DNA from: Paulinella micropora
Taxonomy: Eukaryota; Cercozoa; Imbricatea; Euglyphida; Paulinellidae
Assembly (NCBI GenBank): GCA_019918135.1
Contig: WBZZ01006779.1
Span: forward strand, 78,985 to 142,984
Direction of reading: 5' to 3'
Length of the DNA stretch: 64,000 nucleotides
Below are positions 34,884 through 42,729 of the stretch, piece after piece (the first letter of the stretch is position 1; each line of letters starts with the position of its first letter). Under the pieces are notes generated by a model. That model saw nothing but the letters and a program-made list of their open reading frames with translations, ran no database searches and had not been told where the DNA came from. The translations under genes were made by a program, and so were the position numbers.

Positions 34884-35199
34884 TCATGTGCGCAAAAATT
34901 TACGAGCCCAGGGAGGCATCCGGTGCTTGCATTTCTTTTCTTGCTGCTGGAACAGGTTAGCCAGCAGCGCAGGATTTGTTTGTAATGTCGCTGACTTGAA
35001 AGCTGTGCGGACTTTAGACAGCACTTTTGAACCCGCAGGGGTTACTAAGCCTGGCTTCATAGTACTCATAGTGTAAGCGGGCCGTCAGTGTACCTTCGTT
35101 TTCCATCTCGCCAGCAGCAGCTGCTTGTTGGCAGGCCGCTGCTGCTTTCATTTCCTTCTGCACCCGTTGTTGCAGTTGTTGAATATCCTGGCCAAGCAT
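34884..35199 (-). pseudogene. Short coiled-coil gene remnant in two frames
   Basis: The minus frame from 35,199 encodes a Gln/Ala/Lys-rich helix (DIQQLQQRVQKEMKAAAACQ) and then LHYEYYEARLS. Near 35,045 the protein-like sequence passes to the next frame, which continues through LVTPAGSKVLSKVRTAF and FKSATLQTNPALLANLF and stops at 34,884. The two parts overlap as expected of one gene with a single-base frame break, but no homologue is recognised to prove it. Its 5' side meets the fragment at 35,240. Confidence 0.35.
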
Positions 35200-35239
35200 C
35201 CCCTTGAGTTAACCCTCGTCAAGGTTCGGCAGCCCACGT

Positions 35240-35372
35240 CTACCCCCACGAAGCCCGGCGCGGCTCCGTGGGCGGCATGGCGCTGGCGGGTTGGGGGGAG
35301 AGGGTCCTGTACGGTCCGTCGTGCCTGTCGGGGGCTGGCTGCGACTACGACCACGTTTTCTGGCTAGAATTT
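35240..35372 (+). pseudogene. Inverted partial copy of the 37,772-38,283 gene
   Basis: In plus orientation this short stretch encodes HEARRG, then VLYG..CL...GCD.DHVFWLE. The same features occur in the minus-strand gene at about 38,020-38,130 (HEARRGPMASVELAG, VLYGSPCLPWPGCDCDHVFWLE region). Nucleotide similarity is obvious too: CACGAAGCCCGGCGCGG here and its reverse complement near 38,110. The copy stops at the tryptophan-leucine-glutamate end and continues into a TTTGTCGCCAAATTTTC repeat, so it is a truncated, inverted duplicate. Confidence 0.75.
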
Positions 35373-35417
35373 GTCGCCAAATTTTCGTGGGGTGTGTGAT
35401 ATGGCCAAAACCTGTTA

Positions 35418-36188
35418 TTGCCAAAAAGCAACCCGTATATTGCCTCTTTCGACCGTATCCATTGGGAGAAAAACGCGCACTCTTTTTTCGGGAACACTCT
35501 GGTGGGATCGGGGGGGGGGGGGGGGCAAGCCCCCGAGACCCCCATCCAGCCCGCGCTAGCGGGCTGGGCAAGAGCCAATCAGGCAGAGAAAGAGGCCGCG
35601 CACCAACGCGGGCTGGCTGACGCATGCCAGGCGCTAGAGTCCAAGCAAAAAGAGCTGGCCGGCGCGGAAGAGCTCGCGCGCGAGCTGCAGCGCAGGAACG
35701 AAAGGCTATCGGTGGACGCAAACCGCACGCGGGGGGAATTAGAACTGCTAGCACAGAAACTGCAAGAAACCCGAGCGCTGTGCAACCAGGCGCGCCGGTC
35801 GCTCCGCCAGCTCCGGCGAAAAGAAAAAAGGCTCACCCCGTGTCCCAAGAACAGCAAGAGCCCGGGGGGGCCCGCCGTCAGCAGTGCTGCAAGTTTAGTT
35901 AATGTTCTGAAGCAGATCGAGGGGCCGCAGCTCTGGCCCGACTCTGATGACAAAGACGCCATAGCCGCCTCCCTAGCGGCTCTGGACGGGCTGAGGTCTA
36001 AGCTAGTGGACCAGCAGACCAAGCTACAACGCGTGTATTGCGCAGTGTGCTTTGACGAGCCAGGCAAAGAAACAGGGGCGCTAGTGGTCTTGATCCCGTG
36101 CGGGCACGCTCGGATATGTGCTAACTGCGCTAGTCAGCTCAAGAGTTGTCAATTGTGCAGGCAGGCCATCCACACAATTCGTGGCTCC
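35418..36188 (+). CDS. Coiled-coil RING-finger protein, probable E3 ubiquitin ligase
   Basis: The open frame starts at a TTG in repeat sequence; no ATG precedes the protein-like part, so the 5' end is truncated or on another exon. From about residue 52, alternating Ala/Glu/Leu/Gln/Arg residues form a long coiled coil to about residue 140. A C3HC4 RING follows at about 205-253: CAVC, then CGHARICANC, then CQLC, with all eight zinc ligands visible. Such a RING recruits E2-ubiquitin. The frame remains open to 36,569 but after about 36,190 it only translates repeat sequence; the meaningful protein probably ends shortly after the RING. A G tract at about 35,509-35,525 sits in the 5' repeat part. 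Confidence 0.65.
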
Positions 36189-36305
36189 CTTGTAATTTAT
36201 AAAAAAACAATTTGTACACTTTGCCTGCTCAGCGTGGACTTTTTCTTGCACCGGCGAGGCGCCCTACTCCCCCTGCCCCTTCCCTGTCCTTCTTTCTCTC
36301 TCTCT

Positions 36306-36551
36306 CTATCCCCTTATCCCCGCCTCGTTCCCCTCGTTCTCAGCCGCGTAACGAAAGGTCCAGGACACACGTGCGTGCTGGGCAGGCTCAGCTGCAGAGC
36401 CAGTGTATTGCGCGGTCTGGCTCTGCAGCTGAGTATACAGCGCTCGCACTTCCGCTGGCTTAGATCGCAGCAGGCGTTTGGCCTTGTTCTTGTTCGCGGC
36501 CGGGACATCTACTGCGTGTTGCAGACGCGTCTGGAAGTCCCGGCCCGTCAT
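36306..36551 (-). CDS. Small unrecognised ORF containing a perfect hairpin sequence
   Basis: An 81-codon frame from the ATG at 36,551. Residues 1-52 have ordinary soluble-protein composition (TGRDFQTRLQHAV, then NKNKAKRLLRSKPAEVRALY). The frame lies just downstream of the broken gene ending at 36,566 on the same strand. It crosses the inverted repeat at 36,387-36,433. No family is recognised; it could be a fragment of an unrelated gene. Confidence 0.3.
   Translation of the reverse strand: MTGRDFQTRLQHAVDVPAANKNKAKRLLRSKPAEVRALYTQLQSQTAQYTGSAAEPAQHARVSWTFRYAAENEGNEAGIRG
36387..36433. repeat. Perfect 17-bp inverted repeat with 13-base loop
   Basis: CTCAGCTGCAGAGCCAG at 36,387-36,403 is mirrored exactly by CTGGCTCTGCAGCTGAG at 36,417-36,433. 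The spacer is TGTATTGCGCGGT. A hairpin this stable could act at the RNA level or mark a small foldback. No T-run follows on either strand, so a bacterial-style terminator is not suggested. Confidence 0.8.
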
Positions 36552-36565
36552 AGCATATACGTGCA

Positions 36566-37152
36566 CTAGTATAGTAGCATGTCTGCCCCTAGCGCCAGCT
36601 TGACCGGCGTACCGGCCGTCGTCAGGCAAGCCGCCTCTGGCCACGTGGCCAGCAACTGCCGGGCTGCGCAGTCCGACTCCTCCACTGGCCTGAACTTTAT
36701 CAGAGAAGCAGGACCCATCGACAAACAGACAATAAGCGATAGGTCCTGCCCATCTCTGCGTCCAGCAGGGCCGGTGTTAGGTCGAAAGCGGGCGTCGTTA
36801 CGCCCGAGAACTTGTACGTGGTCCCGAAAGTAGCCACGTCGCGTGAAGTCACCGACTGGAAGCGTAGTTTGGCCCAGGCGGGGGCTCTCGGGTCAATCGT
36901 CTGCACTTGATTCCACGTGTGGACTAGCTTGGACATGTCCACGTAGGCCAGCTTGAAGAGCTCGGCACACAGCTTGTCTGGTAACACTGCTCGTACCTCA
37001 GCGCTGGACAGCTCCACCAAACGGATATCTAGCGCAGGTTGACGTTTTTTGCGTGGGGGCTCTGCCGAGGCGGCATCTGGGGCGGCTTCCAGTGGTTTTT
37101 TGCTTCGCTCATACAGACGGTTCTCTTGCATGCTTAGTCCTTTTGGAAGCAC
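36566..37152 (-). pseudogene. Unrecognised gene with one frameshift
   Basis: The 5' frame from 37,152 (an in-frame ATG is nearby at about 37,131) encodes a basic N-terminus with RKKRQPALDIRLVELSS. A compact domain follows, containing LPDKLCAELFKLAYVDMSKL and GTTYKFSGVTTPAFDLTPAL, and it stops at 36,700. In the adjacent frame the sequence continues plausibly (RPVEESDCAARQLLATWPEA, then VKLALGADMLLY) and stops at 36,566. One single-base change around 36,700-36,740 would join them. The break is not at a long homopolymer. No domain is recognised. Confidence 0.45.
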
Positions 37153-37771
37153 GCCGTCTTCACCTTACACTCCTTGGGTTATTCTTTTTCTTGTTGGGTT
37201 TTTTTTCTGTCGTAGCTTGTGAACATAAGCTAGACAGCAAAAACAGGGCTAGTTTGTGCCGGAGCACGGCGACCAAGATAAGCGGAAATATCTGCAGGAA
37301 TATGAAAAGTGGAACAAAAATCGGAACGCGTTCACACGCGCAAACAAGGGATAAGGGGAGGGAGGGGGGAGCGGGGGAATGCACATCCCGCCCCTTTCTT
37401 CCCCCCTTCCTCCTTGCCCTCCCCCTGTTCTTTGAGCCCCCCGGGCTCAGGGGGCTCAAGGGGAGGGAATAACAAAAAGGGGGGGGGGGAGCGCCCCTTT
37501 TCCTCTCCTTCTTTTTCCTTCCCTTTTCTCTCTCCCCCCGAAGAAGGGGGAGGGAAGGGGTAACGGAAAACTTGTCATTTGCGCAACAAAAACAATTTTG
37601 GGGTGCAGTTCCTTTCCGCGGGAAAAACACGCAGACAATTCGGCGACAATTTCATTCTAGAAAGGAAAAAAAAAGGAAAACTGTATGGACAGCTGCGCCG
37701 TGCAACTGTATGCTACATGATGGCACACGGTTCCCTCTCGTCCCGCGTGCGTGCTCCCTGCCACCGCAGTT
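37153..37771. repeat. Repeat interval
   Basis: 37,260-37,700 holds a unit with AAATATCTGCAGGAATATG, GGAACGCGTTCACACGCG, GAGCCCCCCGGGCTCAGGG and a GTCATTTGCGCAACAAAAA block. The same order occurs in part at 10,240, 18,270 and 52,350. No gene is supported. Confidence 0.65.
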
Positions 37772-38283
37772 TCATAGCTTTATTTTGCGGTCCAGCTCAA
37801 CTGCTGTCCTGCGCGCTTCTTCTTCAGCGCGTACCGGCGTGGCTTCAGGGGTCGTGCTCGACTCGCTGGGGCACGGGCTGTCGCAGCCTTCTTCCAACAT
37901 ATGGTTGCAAAACAAGGCCAAATAACACAAGCAGCAGCAAATAGACACTATCAGACCAAGCAGTTGTTCCCAGGCCGATAACTCCTCGGGCACTAACGAA
38001 AGATTGCGTTCCAGCCAAAAAACGTGGTCGCAGTCGCAGCCTGGCCACGGCAGGCACGGCGACCCGTACAGGACCCCCACCAGGCCCGCCAGCTCTACGC
38101 TGGCCATGGGACCGCGCCGGGCTTCGTGGGTGTAGACGCGGGGGGGCCTCGTCCTCATACCACTCCAAGCCTTGGCCTGCCTCTCGGTTGTACATTCTGA
38201 CCACACCGTTGCGCTGGCTTTTGGCGCCCGTGCACAGCCCGTCCGTAGCGCGTGACAGCCAGTACACAGTGAAGAAACAAAAA
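37772..38283 (-). pseudogene. Single-pass membrane protein, frame broken at a G7 run
   Basis: The 3' frame (stop at 37,772) encodes HEARRGPMASVELAGLVG, then a Cys-containing DHVFWLE region. A strong membrane helix (LLGLIVSICCCLCYLALFCN) and a polar Ser/Glu/Lys tail follow. Upstream of the run of seven G at 38,140-38,146 the protein-like reading lies in another frame: YWLSRATDGLC, then MYNREAGQGLEWYEDEAPPR. A one-base length change in the G run would join them; an ATG at 38,195 is a possible start. This could be a homopolymer sequencing error or a real mutation. The protein looks tail-anchored or type I. Part of it is duplicated, inverted, at 35,240. Confidence 0.55.
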
Positions 38284-38427
38284 AAGGGGGGGGGGGGCGC
38301 CCCCTCTTCTTCTCTTTCTTGGCAAGGCGGGGGCACCCCCCCCCTTTTTTTGTTCTCGCAAAATTGAGCCCCACGCGGGCTGGCAGAAACAGGCTCAAAA
38401 GTCCTGCCGCGCTGCACTAGCCACAGA

Positions 38428-39991
38428 ATGGATTGCGGGCGCGGCAGGCTCAGAGAGCCAACGCTAGTAGGCTCAGCTCGTGCCCACAAACGACCCCGCT
38501 TTGACTTTTGCAGCAGCACCACCACCCCCGCATCGGCGCGGCGGCCGGCCGGGGGGCTGGACTTTAAGCGCCTGCCACAGGACGTGTTCGGCCTGGTCTG
38601 CTCCTTCATGGCTGACAATCCGCTGTGGCTGTTTGCTGTGTGGGCACGCGTGTGCCGCGGCGGCCCCTGCGCGCGACCCCGCCACTCTGCCTTTGCCCTG
38701 ACGCTCGGCCAAATCCGCGGGCCCGTGCCCCAAGCCATCTGGGCAGAGTGGCCGGCCCTGACCAGCCTGACGTGCCTTTGCAAGCCTCCCGTCTCCAGGC
38801 AGTCGCTGTTTGACACCCTCGGACGGGGTCTGTGTGCGGTCCCTCTCGCTGCTGGGGCTACATTCCGCCGAGGAGGGAGAGCTCCCACGGCTGGCCAAGC
38901 TACGCGGTCTGGAACATTTGTCGGTGGCGGCGTGCCAAGACGCAGGCGAGGCCGAGCTGCTCGGCCTGCTCCAGCTCCGGGCGCTGCGTGGCTTGGAGAT
39001 CTACGGCTGCCCGAGACTGACCGATGCGGTGCTGGCCGCCCTGTCCCAGCTGCGCAATCTGCGGTGGCTGGGCCTGCGCTGGTGCGAGGGCCTCCTCAGC
39101 GCGCACGGGCTCGGCCGGCTAGTGCGGGCTCTGCCCGGCTTGCAGAGACTGGACCTCGATGGCTGCCCGGCAGTCACGGACGAAGCACTGGCGCACCTAG
39201 CAGAGCTCCCCGAGCTGCAGCGTCTAAGCTTGGCGGGGTGCACGGAGTGGAGCGGCGCCGGCCTCGCCGCCTTGTCGGGGCTGTGCCGACTGCGGCATCT
39301 GGACCTGGGAGATTGTGCGCAACTGGCCGACGGGGGGCTGGCGCACCTGTCGGAGCTGCGCCAAATGCGCAGCCTGAGCCTCCGGGATTGCCACCAACTG
39401 ACCTTCCGCGGCCTAGCCCGCCTGACGGGGCTGGCCGAACTGCGCCATCTGGACCTGGGCAGCTGTACGGGCTTGGACGACGGGGTCCTGTCGTGGCTAG
39501 CCAGCCTGCCGTTCCTGCGCAGTCTGGTGCTGCGCGGCTGCCGCGGGCTCACAACCGCCGGGCTGGCCAAACGCCTGTCCGCGCTGCAGGACCTGCGGCG
39601 GCTAGACCTGAGCCATTGTCCCCAGCTTACCGACTCCGTGGCGGTCGGGTTCGCGGGCCTCCGACGGTTGCACAGCCTGGACCTAAGTCGTAACGCGTGG
39701 TTCTCGGACGCGGGCGCCGCGCACGTGGCGGGCCTGGGAAGGCTGCGTTGCCTGCGAATTACGCACTGCCAGCTCACCGACAATGGGCTCGCCGTACTGG
39801 CAGCGGCCCTCCCCGAGCTAACGGACCTGTGCTTACAGAGCTGCGCGAAGCTCACCATGGCGGGGGTAGTGTTTTTGCTTAGCCACCCGCAATTGCGCAA
39901 GGTTGATCTGGGCCTCTGCTACGGCCTGGACCCAAACTCCGCCCTCTTCCGCAACACGCGCCCGGGCGGGCAGTGCATGCTGTTCATTTAA
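38428..39991 (+). pseudogene. F-box/LRR (FBXL/AMN1-like) gene with a frameshift near 38,825
   Basis: From the ATG at 38,428, residues 47-80 (LDFKRLPQDVFGLVCSFM, then LWLFAVWARVCRG) form an F-box, the Skp1-binding part of SCF ubiquitin ligases. That frame degenerates after SLFDTLG at about 38,820. The LRR array lies in the next frame (38,810-39,991). It has about eleven cysteine-containing repeats of 24-26 residues with L..L.L..C..LTD.GL, ending near LSHPQLRKVDLGLCYG. It should bind a substrate for ubiquitination. The truncated copy at 40,630-41,205 carries five more bases at exactly this point and reads through from the F-box frame into the LRR frame, so the copy preserves the ancestral frame and this gene carries the change. 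An unusual short intron is the alternative. Confidence 0.75.
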
Positions 39992-40629
39992 CATGGCTTA
40001 GTCCGGTTCTTTTGATTAAACTCTAGTTGACAGGGAAAATACTTGACCGCCGGAGCTTTGTGTAAAAAAAGAATTATTATTCAGTCATTTTTTATTTTCT
40101 TTTGTTTTTTTTGAGGGGGGGGATTTAAATTAAGGAAATGACACCTTTTGCCGCCCAGGAAAAACCCCGGGCGGCCGGGAGGAAATGTCTGCTCCTGCTG
40201 GGAATAGTCTTTTCTTCCGCGCCCAAATTGTCTAGCTTGGTCGGGCCTCGGTTGCAGGCCTTGCCACTTTCCTTGGGCGCCCCGGGGGCCCTCCGCCTAA
40301 TAGCGCCAGCAGCAGCAGCAGCGGTCGGATCAGCTTAGCCCAGTTGCTATCGAAGGAGGCGCAACAGACAGGACAAGCTTTCGCCCTTGGCCCCATGCTA
40401 CGGATGAGAGGTGTGGGGAGGGAAAGTGGCAGGCAGAGGGGAGAAAGGGAGAAAAAGGGAGGGGCGCCTCCCCCCTAATGTTCGATACAAGGAGAGGGGG
40501 AGGGGGGTTGCCTTCTTCTCCCCCGCCTCTTTTCTCTCCCCGTTCTCCCCCCTCTCCCCATTCTTTCCCCCCTTTTTCGAATGAAATTTGTCGTCAAATT
40601 GTCTGCGTGTGTTTCCACGGAAAAACTGC
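39992..40629. other. Intergenic region: AT-rich strip, CAG-rich stretch, then repeats
   Basis: 40,010-40,130 is AT-rich with poly-T runs. 40,138-40,338 holds a 66-codon frame with an ATG that ends in an Ala/Ser tract from a short CAG repeat (40,305-40,322); nothing further supports it. 40,420-40,620 is a purine tract, a pyrimidine tract and the TTTGTCGTCAAATTGTC repeat block. Confidence 0.5.
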
Positions 40630-41205
40630 CGGCACCCCTTTTCGTAGAATGCGTGCCCCCCGCCATTTGGGCGGAGTGGGCGGCTCTCAGCAACCTGACG
40701 TGTCACTACCCCTTCCGTCGCCGGGTCGCTCTTGGGCACCCTCGGAGCCAGCGGGAGTTGTGTGCGGGCCCTCTTGCCGCTGGGGGCTACAATCCGCACG
40801 CAGCCGACAGCAGTTCAACGGCGGAAAAGAAAACAGTCTACGAAAATAAGGAGGAGGAAGACAAACGACTGAGGGGAATGTGCCGCGTGCTGCTCCTTCT
40901 CCCTTTCCAGCTGCTTGCCGATCTCTGGGGAGGTTCAAGCCCTCTAAGAATTCAATCCGACGACGCGACAGACACTGGCCTTGATTTAACGGTCAGCAAG
41001 TTGGTGCCAAAGTGTAAGACTCCGCCTTGACTTTTGCAGCAGCGCCCGAGCTGTGCGAAGCTCACTATGGCAGGGGTCATGTCTCTTCTTAGCCACCCGC
41101 AATTGCGCAAGGGGTGATCTGTGCCTTTGCTACGGCTTTGGACCCTAGCTCCACCCTCTTCCACAACATGTGCCCGGGCGGGCAGTGTGTGATGTTTATT
41201 TAACA
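40630..41205 (+). pseudogene. Truncated, rearranged copy of the F-box/LRR gene
   Basis: 40,645-40,810 matches 38,725-38,885 (WAEWxALxxLTC followed by SLLGTLG), including the junction described for the parent gene. 40,855-40,980 is a repeat block also found at 26,518 and 28,767. 41,027-41,045 matches the parent's early CTTGACTTTTGCAGCAGC. From 41,041 to 41,205 it matches the parent's 3' end (AGCTGTGCGAAGCTCAC, then CAATTGCGCAAGG, then GGGCGGGCAGTGTGTGATG). The LRR body is missing and frames are disrupted, so this is non-functional. Confidence 0.8.
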
Positions 41206-41378
41206 CAAACTTCCCGGGGGGGGGGGGAGGAAGGCAGAGAGGAGGGAAGGAAAGAAATGGGGAACAGGAAAAGATTGGGGGAGGTGAGAAAGAGGGAGAG
41301 AGAGAGAAGATCAGAAAGAGCTGGAAAGTTTTTGTTTAGCCCGAACCTGGCTTTAAGTCTACTTAATAGCTAAACTGT
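41206..41378. other. Short purine-rich spacer
   Basis: A G run, then a GAGGAAGG-type purine tract, then an AT-containing leader before the ATG at 41,379. No gene is seen. Confidence 0.5.
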
Positions 41379-42100
41379 ATGCAAGGGAAAATTTCCGGGC
41401 TTTTAGGTCAGCAAAGCCTTGCCGACCCAACGGCCCTGGGTCAAGCGCTCAACCCCGACGACAAACTATGGCCGTTATTTGCGTATGAGACACAGAAAGA
41501 CAAATTCGTTGAGCTCACGTATAACAACAAACCTTGCATCCACGAGAAGAAAGCGTTCATTGCCGGCGCCGCTTTCAGCACGCCGAGACCCTGGAGCACC
41601 TTAACCTTTCAGCTTGAAACAGCAGAAAACGAAGCGTTTGACTTGTTCTTCAAGACCAACACTGACAAGACCCGAAATAATAGGTTGCTAGTAAATCTGC
41701 CCGCGAGACAGAAAGACAAGGCTCATAAAAAGCTGCGCGCACTCTTCGATGAAGGCCTGCAGGTCAACAAGCACATCAAATTCCAAAGTCATTGTGGCTG
41801 GAATAAGGTCTGCAGCATGTGGGATGGCGGCCTTGGGAGTGGTTCAAAAATCACGTCCAAGACTACCTTTGCTGCTCCGCGACGGTGCGCAACGATATCA
41901 CATGGCTAGGAGTGCACGCGACATACATGAGCTCGGATCGTTACAAGTGGCTGTGCATGCCGCTTTTCTATACTTACCTGGCGGACTATCTGCTGGTGGA
42001 CTGTCTGGTGGCGGACTGTCTGTTGGTGTCAGCGTCAGCACGCCCAGGGCCGCGTGCAAGTTTTGCGGATCCTCCTCGAGCTCCAGCAGCGTGGAGCTGA
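41379..42100 (+). pseudogene. Unrecognised soluble protein, frame broken near 41,820
   Basis: The ATG frame at 41,379 gives 176 codons of ordinary composition (KLWPLFAYETQKDKFVELTY, then PWSTLTFQLETAENEAFDLF, then a Lys/Arg-rich helix). After WNKVCSM the frame becomes Gly/Ser-rich and stops at 41,909. The neighbouring frame continues with protein-like sequence (GWRPWEWFKNHVQDYLCC, then ITWLGVHATYMSSDRYKWLC), so a single-base break near 41,820 is likely. The 3' part overlaps the end of the MYND gene on the other strand; the two cannot both be read to their nominal stops with strong constraint. No family is recognised. Confidence 0.45.
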
Positions 42101-42533
42101 CCACTACGACCAGCGCCGCACGATCAGACGGGGATGGGTAGCCCTTGAGGAAATCGCGCAGGACGATCGACCCGGGCTTGGCCAGCTTTTGTGCGGAAAT
42201 ATGTTGACTTACCATTTCATCTCCCAAATCCAAGCGCAGGTACACCAGCCTGCTTTCGTCGCCCGGCGGGACAAGGGGCGCCAAGGTGTCGTACCACTGC
42301 CGGGGCTCCCGGCACATCTGGCGCACGAACTGGCGCACGCGCTTGCACTCCTTGATCACCTGAGACCCTGGTTGGCAAATCCTACGGTGCGCCCGTTTCC
42401 AGTCTTCTTTCTGGCATTGCGGGCCGCAGTACGTCGCGTGGCGGCAGCGGGCGCACTTGCGGACGCGCGCTGGACCTTTAGCCTTATTAGGGCATTCGAG
42501 GTTGAAGCACCGGCCCTTGTAGAAGAACTCCAT
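41898..42533 (-). CDS. MYND zinc-finger protein
   Basis: A 211-residue protein from the ATG at 42,533. Residues 9-53 form a MYND finger: C9, C14, then CARC (27-30), C36, C40, H49 and C53, in the sequence KCARCRHATYCGPQCQKEDW. MYND domains bind two zinc ions and mediate protein contacts in SET-domain methylases, transcription regulators and many protist proteins. Residues 60-160 are an unrecognised globular region (LVPPGDESRLVYLRLDLGDE). After about residue 185 a DSPP(P/A) repeat begins. A near-perfect splice donor CAG/GTAAGTAT lies at 41,977 inside this tail, so the last about 25 codons may be intronic and the true 3' exon elsewhere. The gene converges on the frame at 41,379. Confidence 0.75.
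   Translation of the reverse strand: MEFFYKGRCFNLECPNKAKGPARVRKCARCRHATYCGPQCQKEDWKRAHRRICQPGSQVIKECKRVRQFVRQMCREPRQWYDTLAPLVPPGDESRLVYLRLDLGDEMVSQHISAQKLAKPGSIVLRDFLKGYPSPSDRAALVVVVSSTLLELEEDPQNLHAALGVLTLTPTDSPPPDSPPADSPPGKYRKAACTATCNDPSSCMSRALLAM
41969..41978 (-). other. Candidate 5' splice site
   Basis: On the minus strand the sequence CAG/GTAAGTAT matches the spliceosomal donor consensus essentially perfectly, with the cut at about 41,977. It lies in the 3' part of the MYND frame, just where the translated sequence turns from a DSPP repeat to a Cys/Ser-rich tail. An acceptor downstream was not pinned down. If used, the window comes from a genome with spliceosomal introns. Confidence 0.4.
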
Positions 42534-42599
42534 GGCGCGATTAGAGCAAAAAGAATTTGTCTTAAACAGGCACGGACATTGGTGAGCAAAAAAAGCAAT

Positions 42600-42729
42600 C
42601 TTCTTTTCCGATTTGAACGGGGAGGGGGGGGGGGGCGCCCCCCCCCCCGCCCCAGCCCACTAGCGCGGGCTGGCTGGGGGGGGGGGGGGGCTCGGGGGGT
42701 TTGCCCCCCGGAGACAAATAATCCCACGC
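42600..42729. repeat. Homopolymer G/C tract with AGCCCGCGCTAGCG-type palindrome
   Basis: Long G, C and G runs surround CCCACTAGCGCGGGCTGGC and CTCGGGGGGTTTGCCCCC. Related sequence occurs at 35,510-35,575 and 46,225-46,285, each time at the 5' end of a gene-like frame. It sits immediately upstream of the LRR gene start at 42,730. Confidence 0.6.

Noticed and set aside
36387..36433. Rho-independent terminator
   Set aside because: No T-run follows on either strand and the setting is not bacterial.
36189..36569. C-terminal extension of the RING protein
   Set aside because: The frame stays open, but from about 36,235 it translates a known repeat monomer and the inverted repeat region.
37845..38888. 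347-codon frame on the minus strand across the F-box gene
   Set aside because: Upstream of about 38,283 it crosses a G/C tract and lies antisense to the clear F-box; only the part near 38,146-38,283 looks protein-like and is treated with the membrane protein.
39001..39900. 299-codon frame antisense to the LRR gene
   Set aside because: Arg/Ser-rich shadow of the GC-rich LRR coding sequence.
40138..40338. 66-residue secreted peptide
   Set aside because: It has an ATG and hydrophobic residues, but the end is an Ala/Ser tract from a CAG repeat and no clean signal peptide or relatives are evident.
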